From positions 62,001-126,000 of the forward strand of contig JBBSLL010000005.1 of NCBI GenBank assembly GCA_038255255.1: a stretch of DNA of 64,000 bases, given 5' to 3'. The DNA comes from JBBQNY01 sp038255255. GTDB lineage: Bacteria > Pseudomonadota > Gammaproteobacteria > Xanthomonadales > Ahniellaceae. This document shows, in pieces, positions 45,401-54,873 of the stretch. The notes under the pieces were generated by a model. That model saw nothing but the letters and a program-made list of their open reading frames with translations, made no database searches and was not told the DNA's origin. Both the position numbers and the translations under genes were made by a program. Each line of letters begins with the position of its first letter. Position 1 is the stretch's first letter.

Positions 45401-46978
45401 CTAGCGACCGGCCATTCGCGCCTGGTTGAAGACGGGGGCCGGCATCAGCGCGCGGTCGAGGCGGCGATAACCAATGGCTTCGGCCAGGTGCGTGTCGCCC
45501 ACATCCGCGGCAGCGGCCAGATCGGCGATGGTGCGGGCCACGCGCAGGATGCGGTGATAGCCGCGTGCGGACAGTCCGAGTTTTTCGACTGCCCGCTCGA
45601 GCAATGCCTGCCCGGTGTCGCTGAGTGCGCAGTGCAGTTCGATCTCGCGCGACGCGAGCAGCGCGTTGGGTTTGCCGGCGCGCCCGAGTTGCCGCTCGCG
45701 CGCGACCACGACGCGTTGCCGCACGCTGGCGCTGCATTCGACATCGGTACCGTTGCGCAGGTCGGCGTGCGGCAGTCGCGGCACCTCGACGTGCAGGTCG
45801 ATGCGATCGAGGAGGGGCCCCGAGATGCGGCTGCGATACCGCTCGATCTGGTCGGGCGTGCAACGGCAGCGTCCGCTCGAGTCTCCCGCGTACCCACAGG
45901 GGCAGGGATTCATGGCAGCCACGAGCTGGAAGCGCGCCGGGAACTCCGCTTGCCGCGCCGCGCGCGAGATGAGGATGCGCCCCGACTCGAGTGGCTCACG
46001 CAAGACTTCGAGCACGCGGCGATCGAACTCGGGAAGTTCATCGAGAAAAAGCACACCCCCGTGCGCGAGTGAGATCTCGCCGGGTCGCGGAACGGACCCG
46101 CCTCCGACGAGCGCGACGCCGCTGGCGGAATGATGCGGAGCCCGCGTTGGCCGAAGCCCGAACACCGTCGCATCGAAGCCCTGCGCGCTCACGGACGCGA
46201 TGGCGGCGCATTCCAGTGATGCGGCCTCGTCGAGCGGCGGCAGGATGCCCGCGAGGCGCTGCGCAAGCATCGTCTTGCCGCTTCCCGGCGGGCCGACCAT
46301 GATCACGTTGTGCTGCCCGGCAGCCGCCACCTCCAGCGCGCGGCGCGCGTGCGACTGGCCGCGTACGTCGGCGAGATCGGGCAGCGCGCGTGGCGATATT
46401 CCCGGCATCTCCAGTTCCGACGCGCGCACCACGCCAGGGACATCCGCGGCTCCGGCGACGCCGGCTTTGGCGCTGCGCAGCCAGGCGCAGAACGACAGCA
46501 GGGAGTCGGCACAATACGCGTGCGCCTCGCGCACGCGCGCGGCTTCCGCCGCGTTGCTGTCGGGTACCACGATCGAGTGGCCGGCGGCACTCGCGGCAAG
46601 AACCGCAGGCAGGACGCCGCGCACTGCTCGCAACTCGCCGGAAAGCCCCAGCTCGCCCAGTACTTCGGTGTTGCCGAGGCTGGCGGCGGGTAATTGCTGC
46701 GACGCGATGAGGATGCCGACGGCGATGGCGAGGTCGAAGCGGCTGCCTTCCTTCGGGAGGTCCGCAGGCGCCAGTGAGATGGTGATCCTGCTCTGGGGGT
46801 ATTCGAAACGTGCGTTGAGCAAGGCCGCGCGTACGCGATCGCGTGCCTCGCGCACTGCCATTTCGGGAAGCCCGACGATGGACGTGCCGGGCAGTCCGCC
46901 GCTCAGGTGCACTTCAACGGTTACGAGGGGTGCGGACACGCCGACCAGCGCGCGCGTCAAGACGCGGGCGAGGCTCAT
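45401..46978 (-). CDS. comM: YifB/ComM-family AAA+ ATPase
   Basis: 525 aa. The N-terminal domain (VEVHLSGGLPGTSIVGLPEMAVREARDRVRAAL) has a Lon-like ribosomal S5 fold, followed by the Mg-chelatase-like AAA+ module with Walker A GPPGSGKTMLAQRL and Walker B GVLFLDELPEF. A cysteine cluster (NPCPCGYAG...CRCTP) may bind zinc. ComM is a hexameric helicase that promotes branch migration during natural transformation, so the host may be competent. It lies downstream of ubiK on the same strand. Confidence 0.94.
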   Translation of the reverse strand: MSLARVLTRALVGVSAPLVTVEVHLSGGLPGTSIVGLPEMAVREARDRVRAALLNARFEYPQSRITISLAPADLPKEGSRFDLAIAVGILIASQQLPAASLGNTEVLGELGLSGELRAVRGVLPAVLAASAAGHSIVVPDSNAAEAARVREAHAYCADSLLSFCAWLRSAKAGVAGAADVPGVVRASELEMPGISPRALPDLADVRGQSHARRALEVAAAGQHNVIMVGPPGSGKTMLAQRLAGILPPLDEAASLECAAIASVSAQGFDATVFGLRPTRAPHHSASGVALVGGGSVPRPGEISLAHGGVLFLDELPEFDRRVLEVLREPLESGRILISRAARQAEFPARFQLVAAMNPCPCGYAGDSSGRCRCTPDQIERYRSRISGPLLDRIDLHVEVPRLPHADLRNGTDVECSASVRQRVVVARERQLGRAGKPNALLASREIELHCALSDTGQALLERAVEKLGLSARGYHRILRVARTIADLAAAADVGDTHLAEAIGYRRLDRALMPAPVFNQARMAGR

Positions 46979-46994
46979 TGCCGGTAAGCAGGGC

Positions 46995-47028
46995 GCCGCA
47001 TCCGTGCGGCGTCGGATCGGGCGATCCG
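46995..47028. repeat. Two adjacent palindromes upstream of comM
   Basis: GCCGCA-TCCG-TGCGGC at 46995-47010 and CGGATCG-GG-CGATCCG at 47013-47028 lie 20-50 bp upstream of the comM start, in the 204-bp gap to ubiK. They could attenuate read-through from ubiK or be ordinary repeats. Confidence 0.4.
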
Positions 47029-47182
47029 CCGACTCAGCGTCGGGCCCCTTTTGAAACAGTGATGCATCGAGTGGGCGTGGAACCGGTAACTCCGGGCCAC
47101 CGGAAACCTGCTGGCGCTCGGCAGAAGGCAGTCAGATCGATTGAGTCCCCTTGATGCGTGCAGCCGATCCATGGCTGCAACC

Positions 47183-47446
47183 TCAACCGGGTTCGCGGTC
47201 GAGGCCCAGCGCCGCTGCCAGGGAAGCGACGTCGCGTTCGAGTGCTTCGACTTTCTCCCGGGTGCGGAGCAGCACCAGGCGCTGCACGTCGAACTCCTCG
47301 CGCGACACCAGGTTCATGCGCGTGAGCCCTGACTGCAGGACGCTGCGGAAGCTTGCCGCCACGTCTTCCTGCGCGGCGCGGGCGGAAGGCGGCAGCAGGT
47401 CGGTGAGACGGCGGGCGAGATCCTCGATGGCTTGCGGCTGGATCAT
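47183..47446 (-). CDS. ubiK: Ubiquinone biosynthesis accessory factor UbiK
   Basis: 87 aa. MIQPQAIEDLARRLTDLLP at the start and a C-terminal coiled coil (FDVQRLVLLRTREKVEALERDV) fit the BMFP/YqiC family. UbiK forms a trimer with UbiJ and helps lipid delivery to the Ubi complex. Its partner ubiJ is 10 kb away in the same window. Complete and of normal size. Confidence 0.92.
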   Translation of the reverse strand: MIQPQAIEDLARRLTDLLPPSARAAQEDVAASFRSVLQSGLTRMNLVSREEFDVQRLVLLRTREKVEALERDVASLAAALGLDREPG

Positions 47447-47648
47447 GGGGTGACTCCGGTGCGGACGATTGGCACAGTATCCATGCGGCGGCCGGAAAGC
47501 GTGATCAAAACACCCCCGCGGGAGGTATGAGATTTCGCACGTCCTGTGAAACGAGCCTGGTCCACGGTCAGGCGTGCGACAAGCGAACTGTTCGACTCCG
47601 CCGCGTCCTTCTATAGTCGACGGAAGTCACGAACCTCAGACAGCACAT

Positions 47649-47987
47649 ATGAAAATGGTGGTCGCAGTCATCAAGCCGTTCAAGCTGGACGATGTGCGCG
47701 AAGCGCTGGCCGAAGTCGGCGTGCAGGGCATCACGGTCAGCGAGGTCAAGGGCTTCGGGCGGCAGAAGGGTCACGCGGAGCTTTATCGCGGCGCCGAGTA
47801 CGTGGTCGACTTCCTGCCCAAAATCAAGATCGAGGCAGCGGTTGCCGATGGCGACGTCGAGCGCACCATCGAGGCGATCGTCAACGCGGCGAACACCGGC
47901 AAGATCGGCGATGGCAAGATCTTCGTGTACCCGCTCGAGCGCGTGATCCGCATCCGCACCGGCGAGCTCGACGGCGACGCGCTGTAG
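47649..47987 (+). CDS. glnB: Nitrogen regulatory protein P-II
   Basis: 112 aa from the ATG at 47649. The sequence MKMVVAVIKPFKLDDVREAL is typical, and the T-loop includes Tyr46 and Tyr51 (HAELYRGAEY), the latter being the uridylylation site. P-II proteins sense 2-oxoglutarate, ATP/ADP and glutamine and control glutamine synthetase and the NtrBC system. There is no amtB next to it, so GlnB is preferred over GlnK. A 202-bp gap separates it from divergent ubiK. Confidence 0.96.
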   Translation: MKMVVAVIKPFKLDDVREALAEVGVQGITVSEVKGFGRQKGHAELYRGAEYVVDFLPKIKIEAAVADGDVERTIEAIVNAANTGKIGDGKIFVYPLERVIRIRTGELDGDAL

Positions 47988-48382
47988 GGCGTCGACGCTG
48001 AAAACCTGCGCCTGTAGAGCGCGGCCCAGCACGCGCCGCGACGTCACTGCCGCGCCGGGAACCGCTGTGAATACGTCCCTGTACGCTGCGAGGGCGACAT
48101 CCCTGTCGCCCATGCTTCCCGGCACGGCAGCGCCGCCCCGTCGCCACGAACCTCCTTGTAAACGCCAATGAGCCCTGTCCGGGACGCTGCAGGACGAAGC
48201 GGCGATAGGTTCGGGTGGCGGAAGGTGGGATCGCCTTGCCGCAGGATAAAAGGCTTCACCCGGAGGCAAGGCGATACCGCCTTTCGCCACTATGCGAAGG
48301 CGATCCCGAATGCCGCGATTGTCGCGGTGCAGCCGAGCACAGCTCGGCTCTACAGAGACGTGCGCGGCGAGTTACACCACAA
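47988..48382. repeat. 395-bp intergenic region with inverted repeats
   Basis: No credible gene lies between glnB and the convergent speE. A long imperfect inverted repeat pairs about 48219-48241 (GATCGCCTTGCC) with 48272-48294 (GGCAAGGCGAT), and GCGAAGGCGATCCCG follows at about 48295. At 48331-48353 lies the inverted form of the palindrome also found after ubiB and at 53738. CTGTAGAGCG at 48011-48020 may be another fragment. It looks like a sink for small repeats; a bidirectional terminator is possible. Confidence 0.6.
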
Positions 48383-49240
48383 TCAGTCGCCGAGCGCGGC
48401 GCGCATGAACTCGGGCGAGGCGAGCGCCGCGCGGTGGATGTCTGCGTTGTAGTAGCGCGTCGGAAAGCCCTTGGTCTGCGCGCCGCGTTCGCGGAACGAA
48501 CCGAGCTCGATGCCCTTGCGCGCCATCGTGCAGCTCCACCAGCCGGTCGGATAGCACGGCTGCGGGAAAGGCAGCGTGCGCATCGCCGAGAAGCCGGCGG
48601 CCTTCATCGCGGAGCGCATCGCCTTGATCAAATCGAGATGCACGAGCGGCGATTCGCTCTGCTGCACGAGGATGCCACCGTTGCGCAGCGCGCGCAGGCA
48701 GCTCTCGTAGAAACTCTGGTTGAACAGGCCTTCCGCCGGACCGATAGGATCGGTCGAGTCGACGATCACCACATCGATGGACTCCGCATCGAGGTCGCGC
48801 ATGTACTTGATGCCGTCGTCGAACAGCAGCTGCGCGCGGGGGTCGCCATTGGCTTCGCAGAGCTCCGGGAAATACTGCTCGGCGAGGCGCGTGACGCGCT
48901 CGTCGATCTCGACCTGGACCGCCGACTCGACTTCCTCATGGCGCAGCACCTCGCGCAAGGTGCCGCAGTCGCCGCCGCCGATCACCACCACGCGCTTGGC
49001 GCGCGGGTGCGTGAAGAGGGCGGGGTGCGACATCATCTCGTGGTACAGGAAGTTGTCGCGCGAAGTCAGCATCACGCAGCCGTCGATCACCATGAGGTTG
49101 CCCCAATCGGTGGTCGAATGGATCTCGATGGTCTGGAACGGTGTCTTCTCCGCGTGCAGTCGCTCGCGGGTGCGGAACGAGATGGCGGAGCCGGACGCGA
49201 GGTGCGCCTCGGAGAACCACTGGCCTTCGAGCTGGGACAT
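48383..49240 (-). CDS. speE: Spermidine synthase
   Basis: 285 aa. It has HSTTDWGNLMVIDGCVMLTSRDNFLYHEM, the S-adenosyl-type cofactor site VVVIGGGDCGTLREVLRH and the catalytic aspartate region VIVDSTDPIGPAEGLF. It transfers the aminopropyl group from decarboxylated S-adenosylmethionine to putrescine. Divergent from speA, which supplies the polyamine branch from arginine, over a 178-bp region that must hold both promoters. Confidence 0.96.
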   Translation of the reverse strand: MSQLEGQWFSEAHLASGSAISFRTRERLHAEKTPFQTIEIHSTTDWGNLMVIDGCVMLTSRDNFLYHEMMSHPALFTHPRAKRVVVIGGGDCGTLREVLRHEEVESAVQVEIDERVTRLAEQYFPELCEANGDPRAQLLFDDGIKYMRDLDAESIDVVIVDSTDPIGPAEGLFNQSFYESCLRALRNGGILVQQSESPLVHLDLIKAMRSAMKAAGFSAMRTLPFPQPCYPTGWWSCTMARKGIELGSFRERGAQTKGFPTRYYNADIHRAALASPEFMRAALGD

Positions 49241-49418
49241 TGGGAGTGCGGTTCGCGTCGTGATCGGGCCGCGATTCTATCCGAGGGCGGCGCACCCCCG
49301 GCGTGAATGCAGGAGCTGCACGAAGCGGAATCGCCTGTTTGTGCCCCGACGCGGTGCTTCCCGGAGAACACGTACCCCGGGGTCGCTACAATGCGGCTCT
49401 TTTTGGGCGGGCCGACGC

Positions 49419-51308
49419 ATGAGCGGTTGGAACATCGAACGCGCGCGCCATACCTACTCGATCGCCCACTGGTCTTCGGGCTATTTCGACGTGGCCGAGG
49501 ACGGCCGCGTGGTGGCGCGGGTGGGCGGCCACGAGGCGGCGAGCGTGGCGCTCGCCGACGTTGCCGGGGCGGCGGAAGCGCGCGGCCTGAAGCTGCCGCT
49601 GCTGGTGCGCTTTTCCGACGTGCTCGGCGATCGCGTCGCGAGGCTGCAGGACGCATTCGGAACGGCCATGCGCGAGTGGGAGTATGGCGGCAGCTACACC
49701 GCGATCTATCCGATCAAGGTCAACCAGCACGCGAGCGTCGCGGGTGAACTCGTCGAGCGGGGCGGTGCCGGCTTTGGCCTCGAGGCCGGCTCGAAGCCGG
49801 AACTCGTCGCAGTGCTGGCGCTGGCCAAGCCGGGCAGCATCGTGATCTGCAACGGTTACAAGGATCGCGAGTACCTGCGCCTGGCGCTCATCGGCATCAA
49901 GCTCGGGCTGCGCGTCTTCATCGTGATCGAGAAGCCGGGCGAAGCGCGCATGGCACTCGAGGAGGCAGCCAGCCTGGGCGTCACGCCGCTGTTCGGCGCG
50001 CGCATGCGGCTTGCCAGCATCGGCGCCGGAAAGTGGCAGAACACCGGTGGCGACAAAGCGAAGTTCGGACTCAATCCGCGCCAGCTGCTCGATCTCATCG
50101 CGGAACTGCGCGCGGCGGACCGGCTCCACTGCCTGAAGCTCCTGCACTTCCACATGGGTTCGCAGATCTCCAACGTGCGCGACATCGCCGGCGGCATGCG
50201 CGAGGCCACGCGCTATTTCGTCGAGCTCGCGCAGGACGGCATCGGCATCGAGTTCATGGACGTCGGTGGTGGCCTGGGCATCGACTACGAAGGCACCCGC
50301 TCGCGCAGCGAGTGTTCGATCAACTACAGCCTTGCGCAGTACGCGGGCACCATCGTCGCGCCGCTGGCCGAGGCCTGCGCGCAACATGGACTGATCCCGC
50401 CGACGATCCTGACCGAAGCCGGTCGCGCGATGACCGCTCATCATGCGGTGCTGATCGCGAACGTCAGTGCGGTGGAGCGCGCGCCCGAAGGCGCGATCAG
50501 CGTGGGGCACGACGCCGAGGCCGCGTCGATTCGCCACCTGCGCGAGATCATCGAGGAGATCGATGCGCGCCCGCCGATGGAGTTGTACGAGGAGGCCAAG
50601 CACCATGTCGCGGAAGGCCAGTCGCTGTTCGCGCTGGGTGGGCTCGATCTCGCGCAACGCGCGACGCTGGACGATCTCTTCTTCGCAATCGCCAATGCGG
50701 TGCGCAAGCGCCTGCGCACCGATGAGCGCACGCACCGTCAGACGCTGGACGAACTCAATGAGAAGCTGGTCGACAAATACTTCGTCAACTTTTCCCTGTT
50801 CCAGTCGATCCCCGACGTGTGGGCCATCGACCAGGTGTTCCCGATCATGCCGATCGCGGGGCTCGACCGCGAACCCGACCGGCACGGCGTGATCGCGGAC
50901 CTGACCTGCGATTCGGACGGTCGCATCGACCAGTACGTCGATTCACAAGGGCTCGACAGCAGCCTGCCGCTGCACGCGCCGCAACCCGGCGAGTCGTACC
51001 GGCTCGGCATTTTCCTCATCGGCGCGTACCAGGAGACGCTGGGCGACATCCACAACCTGTTCGGCGATACGGATTCGGTCGACGTGCGGATGACCGCCAC
51101 GGGATTCGTGCTCGAGCATGCGCGGCGCGGCGACACCTCCGACCGCCTGCTCGGCTATGTCGGCTACGACGCCAACGACCTGCGCCTGCGCTTCTCGCGC
51201 AAGCTCACTGCCGCGGCGTTGACGCGTGAGGAAACCGAGCGCGTGCGCGGCGCACTGGAAACCGGATTGACGGGTTACACCTACCTCGAGGACACGCTGC
51301 ATGAGTGA
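49419..51308 (+). CDS. speA: Biosynthetic arginine decarboxylase
   Basis: 629 aa from the ATG at 49419; the frame is open farther upstream only as a shadow of speE. The PLP-binding lysine is residue 100 in TAIYPIKVNQ, and the barrel has HFHMGSQISN and MDVGGGLGIDYEG. The C-terminal half has the extra helical insert of SpeA (YFVNFSLFQSIPDVWAIDQVFPIMPI). It turns arginine into agmatine in the cytoplasm. Together with speE it makes the start and end of spermidine synthesis here. Confidence 0.97.
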   Translation: MSGWNIERARHTYSIAHWSSGYFDVAEDGRVVARVGGHEAASVALADVAGAAEARGLKLPLLVRFSDVLGDRVARLQDAFGTAMREWEYGGSYTAIYPIKVNQHASVAGELVERGGAGFGLEAGSKPELVAVLALAKPGSIVICNGYKDREYLRLALIGIKLGLRVFIVIEKPGEARMALEEAASLGVTPLFGARMRLASIGAGKWQNTGGDKAKFGLNPRQLLDLIAELRAADRLHCLKLLHFHMGSQISNVRDIAGGMREATRYFVELAQDGIGIEFMDVGGGLGIDYEGTRSRSECSINYSLAQYAGTIVAPLAEACAQHGLIPPTILTEAGRAMTAHHAVLIANVSAVERAPEGAISVGHDAEAASIRHLREIIEEIDARPPMELYEEAKHHVAEGQSLFALGGLDLAQRATLDDLFFAIANAVRKRLRTDERTHRQTLDELNEKLVDKYFVNFSLFQSIPDVWAIDQVFPIMPIAGLDREPDRHGVIADLTCDSDGRIDQYVDSQGLDSSLPLHAPQPGESYRLGIFLIGAYQETLGDIHNLFGDTDSVDVRMTATGFVLEHARRGDTSDRLLGYVGYDANDLRLRFSRKLTAAALTREETERVRGALETGLTGYTYLEDTLHE

Positions 51309-51398
51309 GTCGGGGCTTTCGCGCGGCACTGCCGCGCGCCGGCGAACGCACAGCCATGGATGGCTGGGCCAGCGCTCGGCACCAGGGATGGTTCGCCC

Positions 51399-52277
51399 AT
51401 GAGCGCGCTGCCAGCAAATGCGGGTTTCATCGGGCTCGGCGCGATGGGCGAACACATGGCCCGCCACCTCGCCCGCAATGGTGTCCTGTGTGCTGTCTCC
51501 AACCGCACGCACCGCAAAGCCGTTGCCCTCGGGGATGAGCTCGGCGTGGCATCGATCATCGATCTCGCCGACGTGTCGAGTCGCTGTACTTTCGTTTTCT
51601 CCTGCGTGTCGGCGGACGCCGACGTGCTCGAGATCGCGACCGGGCTTGCGCGCCACGCGCCGCCCGGATTCGTGCTCGTCGATTCATCGACCGTGGCGCC
51701 CGCCACGGCGCGCCGGTGCGCGGAGATCCTGCGCGAAGTCGGCGCGGACTTCGTCGATGCGCCCGTTTCCGGCGGCGTCGAGGGCGCGCGCAATGGCAGT
51801 TTGTCCGTGATGGCGGGCGGTGAATCCGTGACGATTGACCGCGTGCGTCCGCTGCTGCGCTGCTTCGCGACGCGCGTCACTCACATGGGGCCGGTCGGCA
51901 ACGGCCAGGCCACCAAGGCGGTCAACCAGGTGCTGGTCGCAGGCATCGCCCAAGGCGTTTGCGAAGGACTGGCGCTCGGGGACGCCCTGGGACTGGATCG
52001 CGAAAGCCTGCTGGCCACGCTAAGCGCCGGCGCCGCGGGATGCTGGTTCCTCGACAAGCGCGGCGCGAGCATGCTCGAGGGCCGTTACGACACCGGCTTC
52101 AAGTCGTCGCTGCTGCACAAGGACCTCGGCATCGTCGCCGACCTCGCCGCCGCCGCCGGCACGTCCGACGCGGTGATCCGCCAGTCCCGCGAGGACTACG
52201 CCGCGCTGGTCGCGGCCGGCTTCGGCGACGAGGACATCTCCGCGCTGTTCCGCCGCAAACAGCGAGCGATCTCATGA
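51399..52277 (+). CDS. NAD(P)-dependent beta-hydroxyacid dehydrogenase
   Basis: 292 aa from the ATG at 51399 (MSALPANAGFIGLGAMG); a start 39 bases earlier is possible. It has the Rossmann loop GFIGLGAMGEHMARHL, the substrate motif DAPVSGGVEGARNGSL and the catalytic lysine in GNGQATKAVNQ. This fits the 3-hydroxyisobutyrate/tartronate-semialdehyde/6-phosphogluconate-like superfamily; the real substrate is uncertain. It follows speA by 90 bp and could be cotranscribed. Confidence 0.9.
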   Translation: MSALPANAGFIGLGAMGEHMARHLARNGVLCAVSNRTHRKAVALGDELGVASIIDLADVSSRCTFVFSCVSADADVLEIATGLARHAPPGFVLVDSSTVAPATARRCAEILREVGADFVDAPVSGGVEGARNGSLSVMAGGESVTIDRVRPLLRCFATRVTHMGPVGNGQATKAVNQVLVAGIAQGVCEGLALGDALGLDRESLLATLSAGAAGCWFLDKRGASMLEGRYDTGFKSSLLHKDLGIVADLAAAAGTSDAVIRQSREDYAALVAAGFGDEDISALFRRKQRAIS

Positions 52278-52385
52278 ACCCATGCGATGGCGGTTGTCAC
52301 GCGATTGCGGCACCTGTCACACACGCTTAATGCCCTTGGCAGTTAGCTACCCGATTGCGCAGTGCCCTCCCAATGGAGTTCCGCC

Positions 52386-53720
52386 ATGAACATTCGTAAA
52401 AGCTTGTGCAGCGCGCTCGCCAGCGTGGCCCTGCTTTGCGGCGCCGTGCAGGCGCAGACCACGCCGGCCGACCTCACGCTGACGAACCTCAATGTCACGG
52501 GTGTTTCGCAGCCGATTGCCGTTGCGCAACCGGTTGATGGCAGCGGACGACTTTTCATCGTCTCGCGGACCGGGGGGATCTTCATTTATCGCGATGGCGC
52601 CATCCAGGCCACGCCCTTCCTCACGGTTCCAGTCAGTACGGGAAGTGAGCAAGGCCTGCTGGGTCTTGCGTTCCACCCGAACTTCGCGAGCAACGGCCGG
52701 TTCTTTGTCCAGCACACGCGGGCGGCCGGGGGAAGCAATATCGGCCCATCGGCCGACCAGCTGACCGTCGAGTATCGGGTGTCCGCAGGCAACCCGGATG
52801 TCGCCGACCCCGCTACGAGGACCGTGATCCTCACGATCGGTGACATGGCAGGCAACCACAATGGTGGCGATATCCACTTTGGCGTGGACGGTTACCTCTA
52901 CGTGTCACAGGGTGACGGCGGTCCCCAGAACAATCCGCATGGATTTGCGGAGTGCCTGTGGCGCAAGCCGGCCGACAACATCCGGGGGAACTGCTCTCCG
53001 GCTGCGCCGCCCACGGTCAACTACGCGCTGCTCGGCAAGATCCTGCGCATCGACGTCGACGGCACCACCGCGAACGCCAGCGCCGAGATGTGCGGCGTCG
53101 CCACCGGCGCTGCCGCCAACTACCGCGTTCCGCCCGACAATCCGCACACCGGTACCAGCAATACGTGCGACGAGATTTACCATGTCGGCCTGCGCAATCC
53201 CTTCCGCTTCAGCTTCGATCGCGCCACCAATGACATGTGGATCGCGGACGTCGGTCAAAACGTCTGGGAAGAGCTCGACCTGATCGCGTCGGGCAGTGGA
53301 CCGCAGAACCTCGGCTGGAGCACCTGCGAGGGTCGCCAGACGTTTCCCGGAGGTGCTGCGGACACGTGCAGCTTCGGTTTGTTGCCGGTGCTGAATTACG
53401 CGCACGCGTCAGGCCGCTGCTCGGTGACCGGTGGTTACCGCTACCGGGGCCCGATTGCGCCTTTCCGCGGTACTTATGTGTATGCCGATTACTGCTCGCG
53501 GGAGATCTTTTTCGGGCGTCCCGATTCCAGTTCGGCGACCGGCTGGGGCCAGACGCGCTGGGAGAGTGCTCCGGGTACCCCCGTGCTTGCAGCCGGCAAC
53601 CCGATTGGTTTCGGAGTAGACGCAGCGGGCAACCTGTACCTCACCGTGCAGTCCGGGGCGGTCTACCGCTTCACCAGCGCAAGCTTCGCCGACGTGATTT
53701 TCGACAACGGCTTCGAATAG
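52386..53720 (+). CDS. Secreted PQQ-dependent sugar dehydrogenase-like protein, C-terminal DNGFE
   Basis: 444 aa from the ATG at 52386, with a signal peptide ending GAVQAQ. The propeller of soluble glucose/sorbosone dehydrogenases is seen in GLLGLAFHPNF, GNHNGGDIHFGVDGYLYVSQGDGG, HVGLRNPFRFSFD and WIADVGQNVWEE. The cysteines (ECLW, GNCSP, NTCDE, STCEG, DTCSF, GRCSV, YCSRE) point to an extracytoplasmic, disulfide-bonded protein. It ends VIFDNGFE, the motif seen in two other exported proteins here. Substrate unknown. Confidence 0.9.
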   Translation: MNIRKSLCSALASVALLCGAVQAQTTPADLTLTNLNVTGVSQPIAVAQPVDGSGRLFIVSRTGGIFIYRDGAIQATPFLTVPVSTGSEQGLLGLAFHPNFASNGRFFVQHTRAAGGSNIGPSADQLTVEYRVSAGNPDVADPATRTVILTIGDMAGNHNGGDIHFGVDGYLYVSQGDGGPQNNPHGFAECLWRKPADNIRGNCSPAAPPTVNYALLGKILRIDVDGTTANASAEMCGVATGAAANYRVPPDNPHTGTSNTCDEIYHVGLRNPFRFSFDRATNDMWIADVGQNVWEELDLIASGSGPQNLGWSTCEGRQTFPGGAADTCSFGLLPVLNYAHASGRCSVTGGYRYRGPIAPFRGTYVYADYCSREIFFGRPDSSSATGWGQTRWESAPGTPVLAAGNPIGFGVDAAGNLYLTVQSGAVYRFTSASFADVIFDNGFE

Positions 53721-53737
53721 GAAGCCGCAGCGACTTC

Positions 53738-53760
53738 GTAGAGCCGAGCTGCGCTCGGCT
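53738..53760. repeat. Dispersed palindrome after the sugar dehydrogenase gene
   Basis: Identical to 38922-38944: GTAGAGCCGAG, then CTGCG, then CTCGGCT. It lies 17 bp after the stop, so it may add a terminating stem, but the repeated occurrence argues for a REP-like element. Confidence 0.65.
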
Positions 53761-53789
53761 CATGGATGTGCGGGGCGCCCCTGGGGTTG

Positions 53790-54773
53790 CTACCAGCGCA
53801 GTTGCGCGATTCGGCCGTCGCTGCCGACGGCGAGCACCAACGCGCCGTTCGCAGAACCGTCCACGGCCGCGAATGAAGCTTCCGAGAAAGTCGAAGTGTG
53901 ATCGCCGCGACGATCGGTGAGTGCGCTGCCGTCCTTGCCGACACTGACCCACTGCACGCGCCCGTCGCGCCGCAACGCCGTGCGATCGACCGCGCCCAGC
54001 TGCGCCAGTTGGGTTGCTACCGTTGCATCATCCACGCCGCGCGCCGCGAAACCCGCGTTGCCGCCCTTGAGCAGCAGCCCGACACTCGACGGCGCGATGG
54101 CGGCGAGATGCGGCAGCTCGATGTGCCGCCAGTCCGTTCCGGAGTCGCCGCTCGCGATCATCCGGGCGCTCGAAGCTTCGCCTGCCGCGAATGCGATGCG
54201 TCCGTTGCCGGTCGCCGCCAGGCAATTCTGCCCGTCGCCGATGACGCGTTCGGAACCGCGCGCCTCGGGCAGCGATGCCTTCGCGACGCGCTTCCAGGTG
54301 CGCCCGCCATCGCGGGTGGCGCGGAGCTGGAACCGGCCGTCGGAGGATTCCCCGAGCGCCACGCCTTGCGCTTCATTCCAGAAGCCCATGCACGCCAGTG
54401 CCGGTCGCGATTCGCGCCCCTGGTACTGGAGTTGCCAGGTTTTCCCGGCGTCCTCGGTGCGATAGATGCGGGAACCGGTCCCCGCACCGGTGGCGAGTAC
54501 CGTGGCGCTGCGCGAAGAAAAGGCTTCGATGTCGCGGAATGAAATGCCATCGGCATCGTCTATACCGACTGCGCGCCACTTGCGGCCGCCGTCGGTGGTG
54601 CGAAGCACTACGCCATCGTCGCCCGTTGCCCACGCGACGCGCGCGTCCACGACGCTGACGTCACGAAGCTGCGCGGCAGTCGGCACGGTTTGCTCATGCC
54701 AGCGCGGTCGATCCGCCGCCACCACGCCCGCCGCAATTCCCAACAGGCCCACCGCAATCAATGTCCGCTTCAT
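53790..54773 (-). CDS. Secreted YCF48/BNR-type beta-propeller protein
   Basis: 327 aa from the ATG at 54773 (MKRTLIAVGLLGIAAGVVAADRP, a signal peptide). Repeats such as DVSVVDARVAWATGDDGVVLRTTDGGRKWRAV and SRIYRTEDAGKTWQL carry the TTDGGxxW motif of BNR/sialidase-like or YCF48-like propellers. No catalytic residues of sialidase can be identified. Relatives are described as oxidoreductase or photosystem-assembly-like proteins by similarity alone. A TGTCATATGACA palindrome at 54844-54855 lies upstream, in the gap to the SPOR gene. Confidence 0.82.
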   Translation of the reverse strand: MKRTLIAVGLLGIAAGVVAADRPRWHEQTVPTAAQLRDVSVVDARVAWATGDDGVVLRTTDGGRKWRAVGIDDADGISFRDIEAFSSRSATVLATGAGTGSRIYRTEDAGKTWQLQYQGRESRPALACMGFWNEAQGVALGESSDGRFQLRATRDGGRTWKRVAKASLPEARGSERVIGDGQNCLAATGNGRIAFAAGEASSARMIASGDSGTDWRHIELPHLAAIAPSSVGLLLKGGNAGFAARGVDDATVATQLAQLGAVDRTALRRDGRVQWVSVGKDGSALTDRRGDHTSTFSEASFAAVDGSANGALVLAVGSDGRIAQLRW

Positions 54774-54873
54774 GGTCGTTCCCAACGTTGTCGTGGGACC
54801 ATCTTGCACGACAAGCACAAACTTGTGAACGTGTCATGTCAATTGTCATATGACAGTTGGCAACCATTCAGTT

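Noticed and set aside
47471..47490. A sigma-54 promoter (TGGCAC...ATGC) before glnB
   Set aside because: The GG and GC pairs are 12 bases apart instead of 10, and the site is about 170 bp from the gene.
54844..54855. TGTCATATGACA as a specific operator
   Set aside because: A perfect 12-bp palindrome, but it is single and not next to a regulator gene; I mention it only within the neighbouring gene entry.
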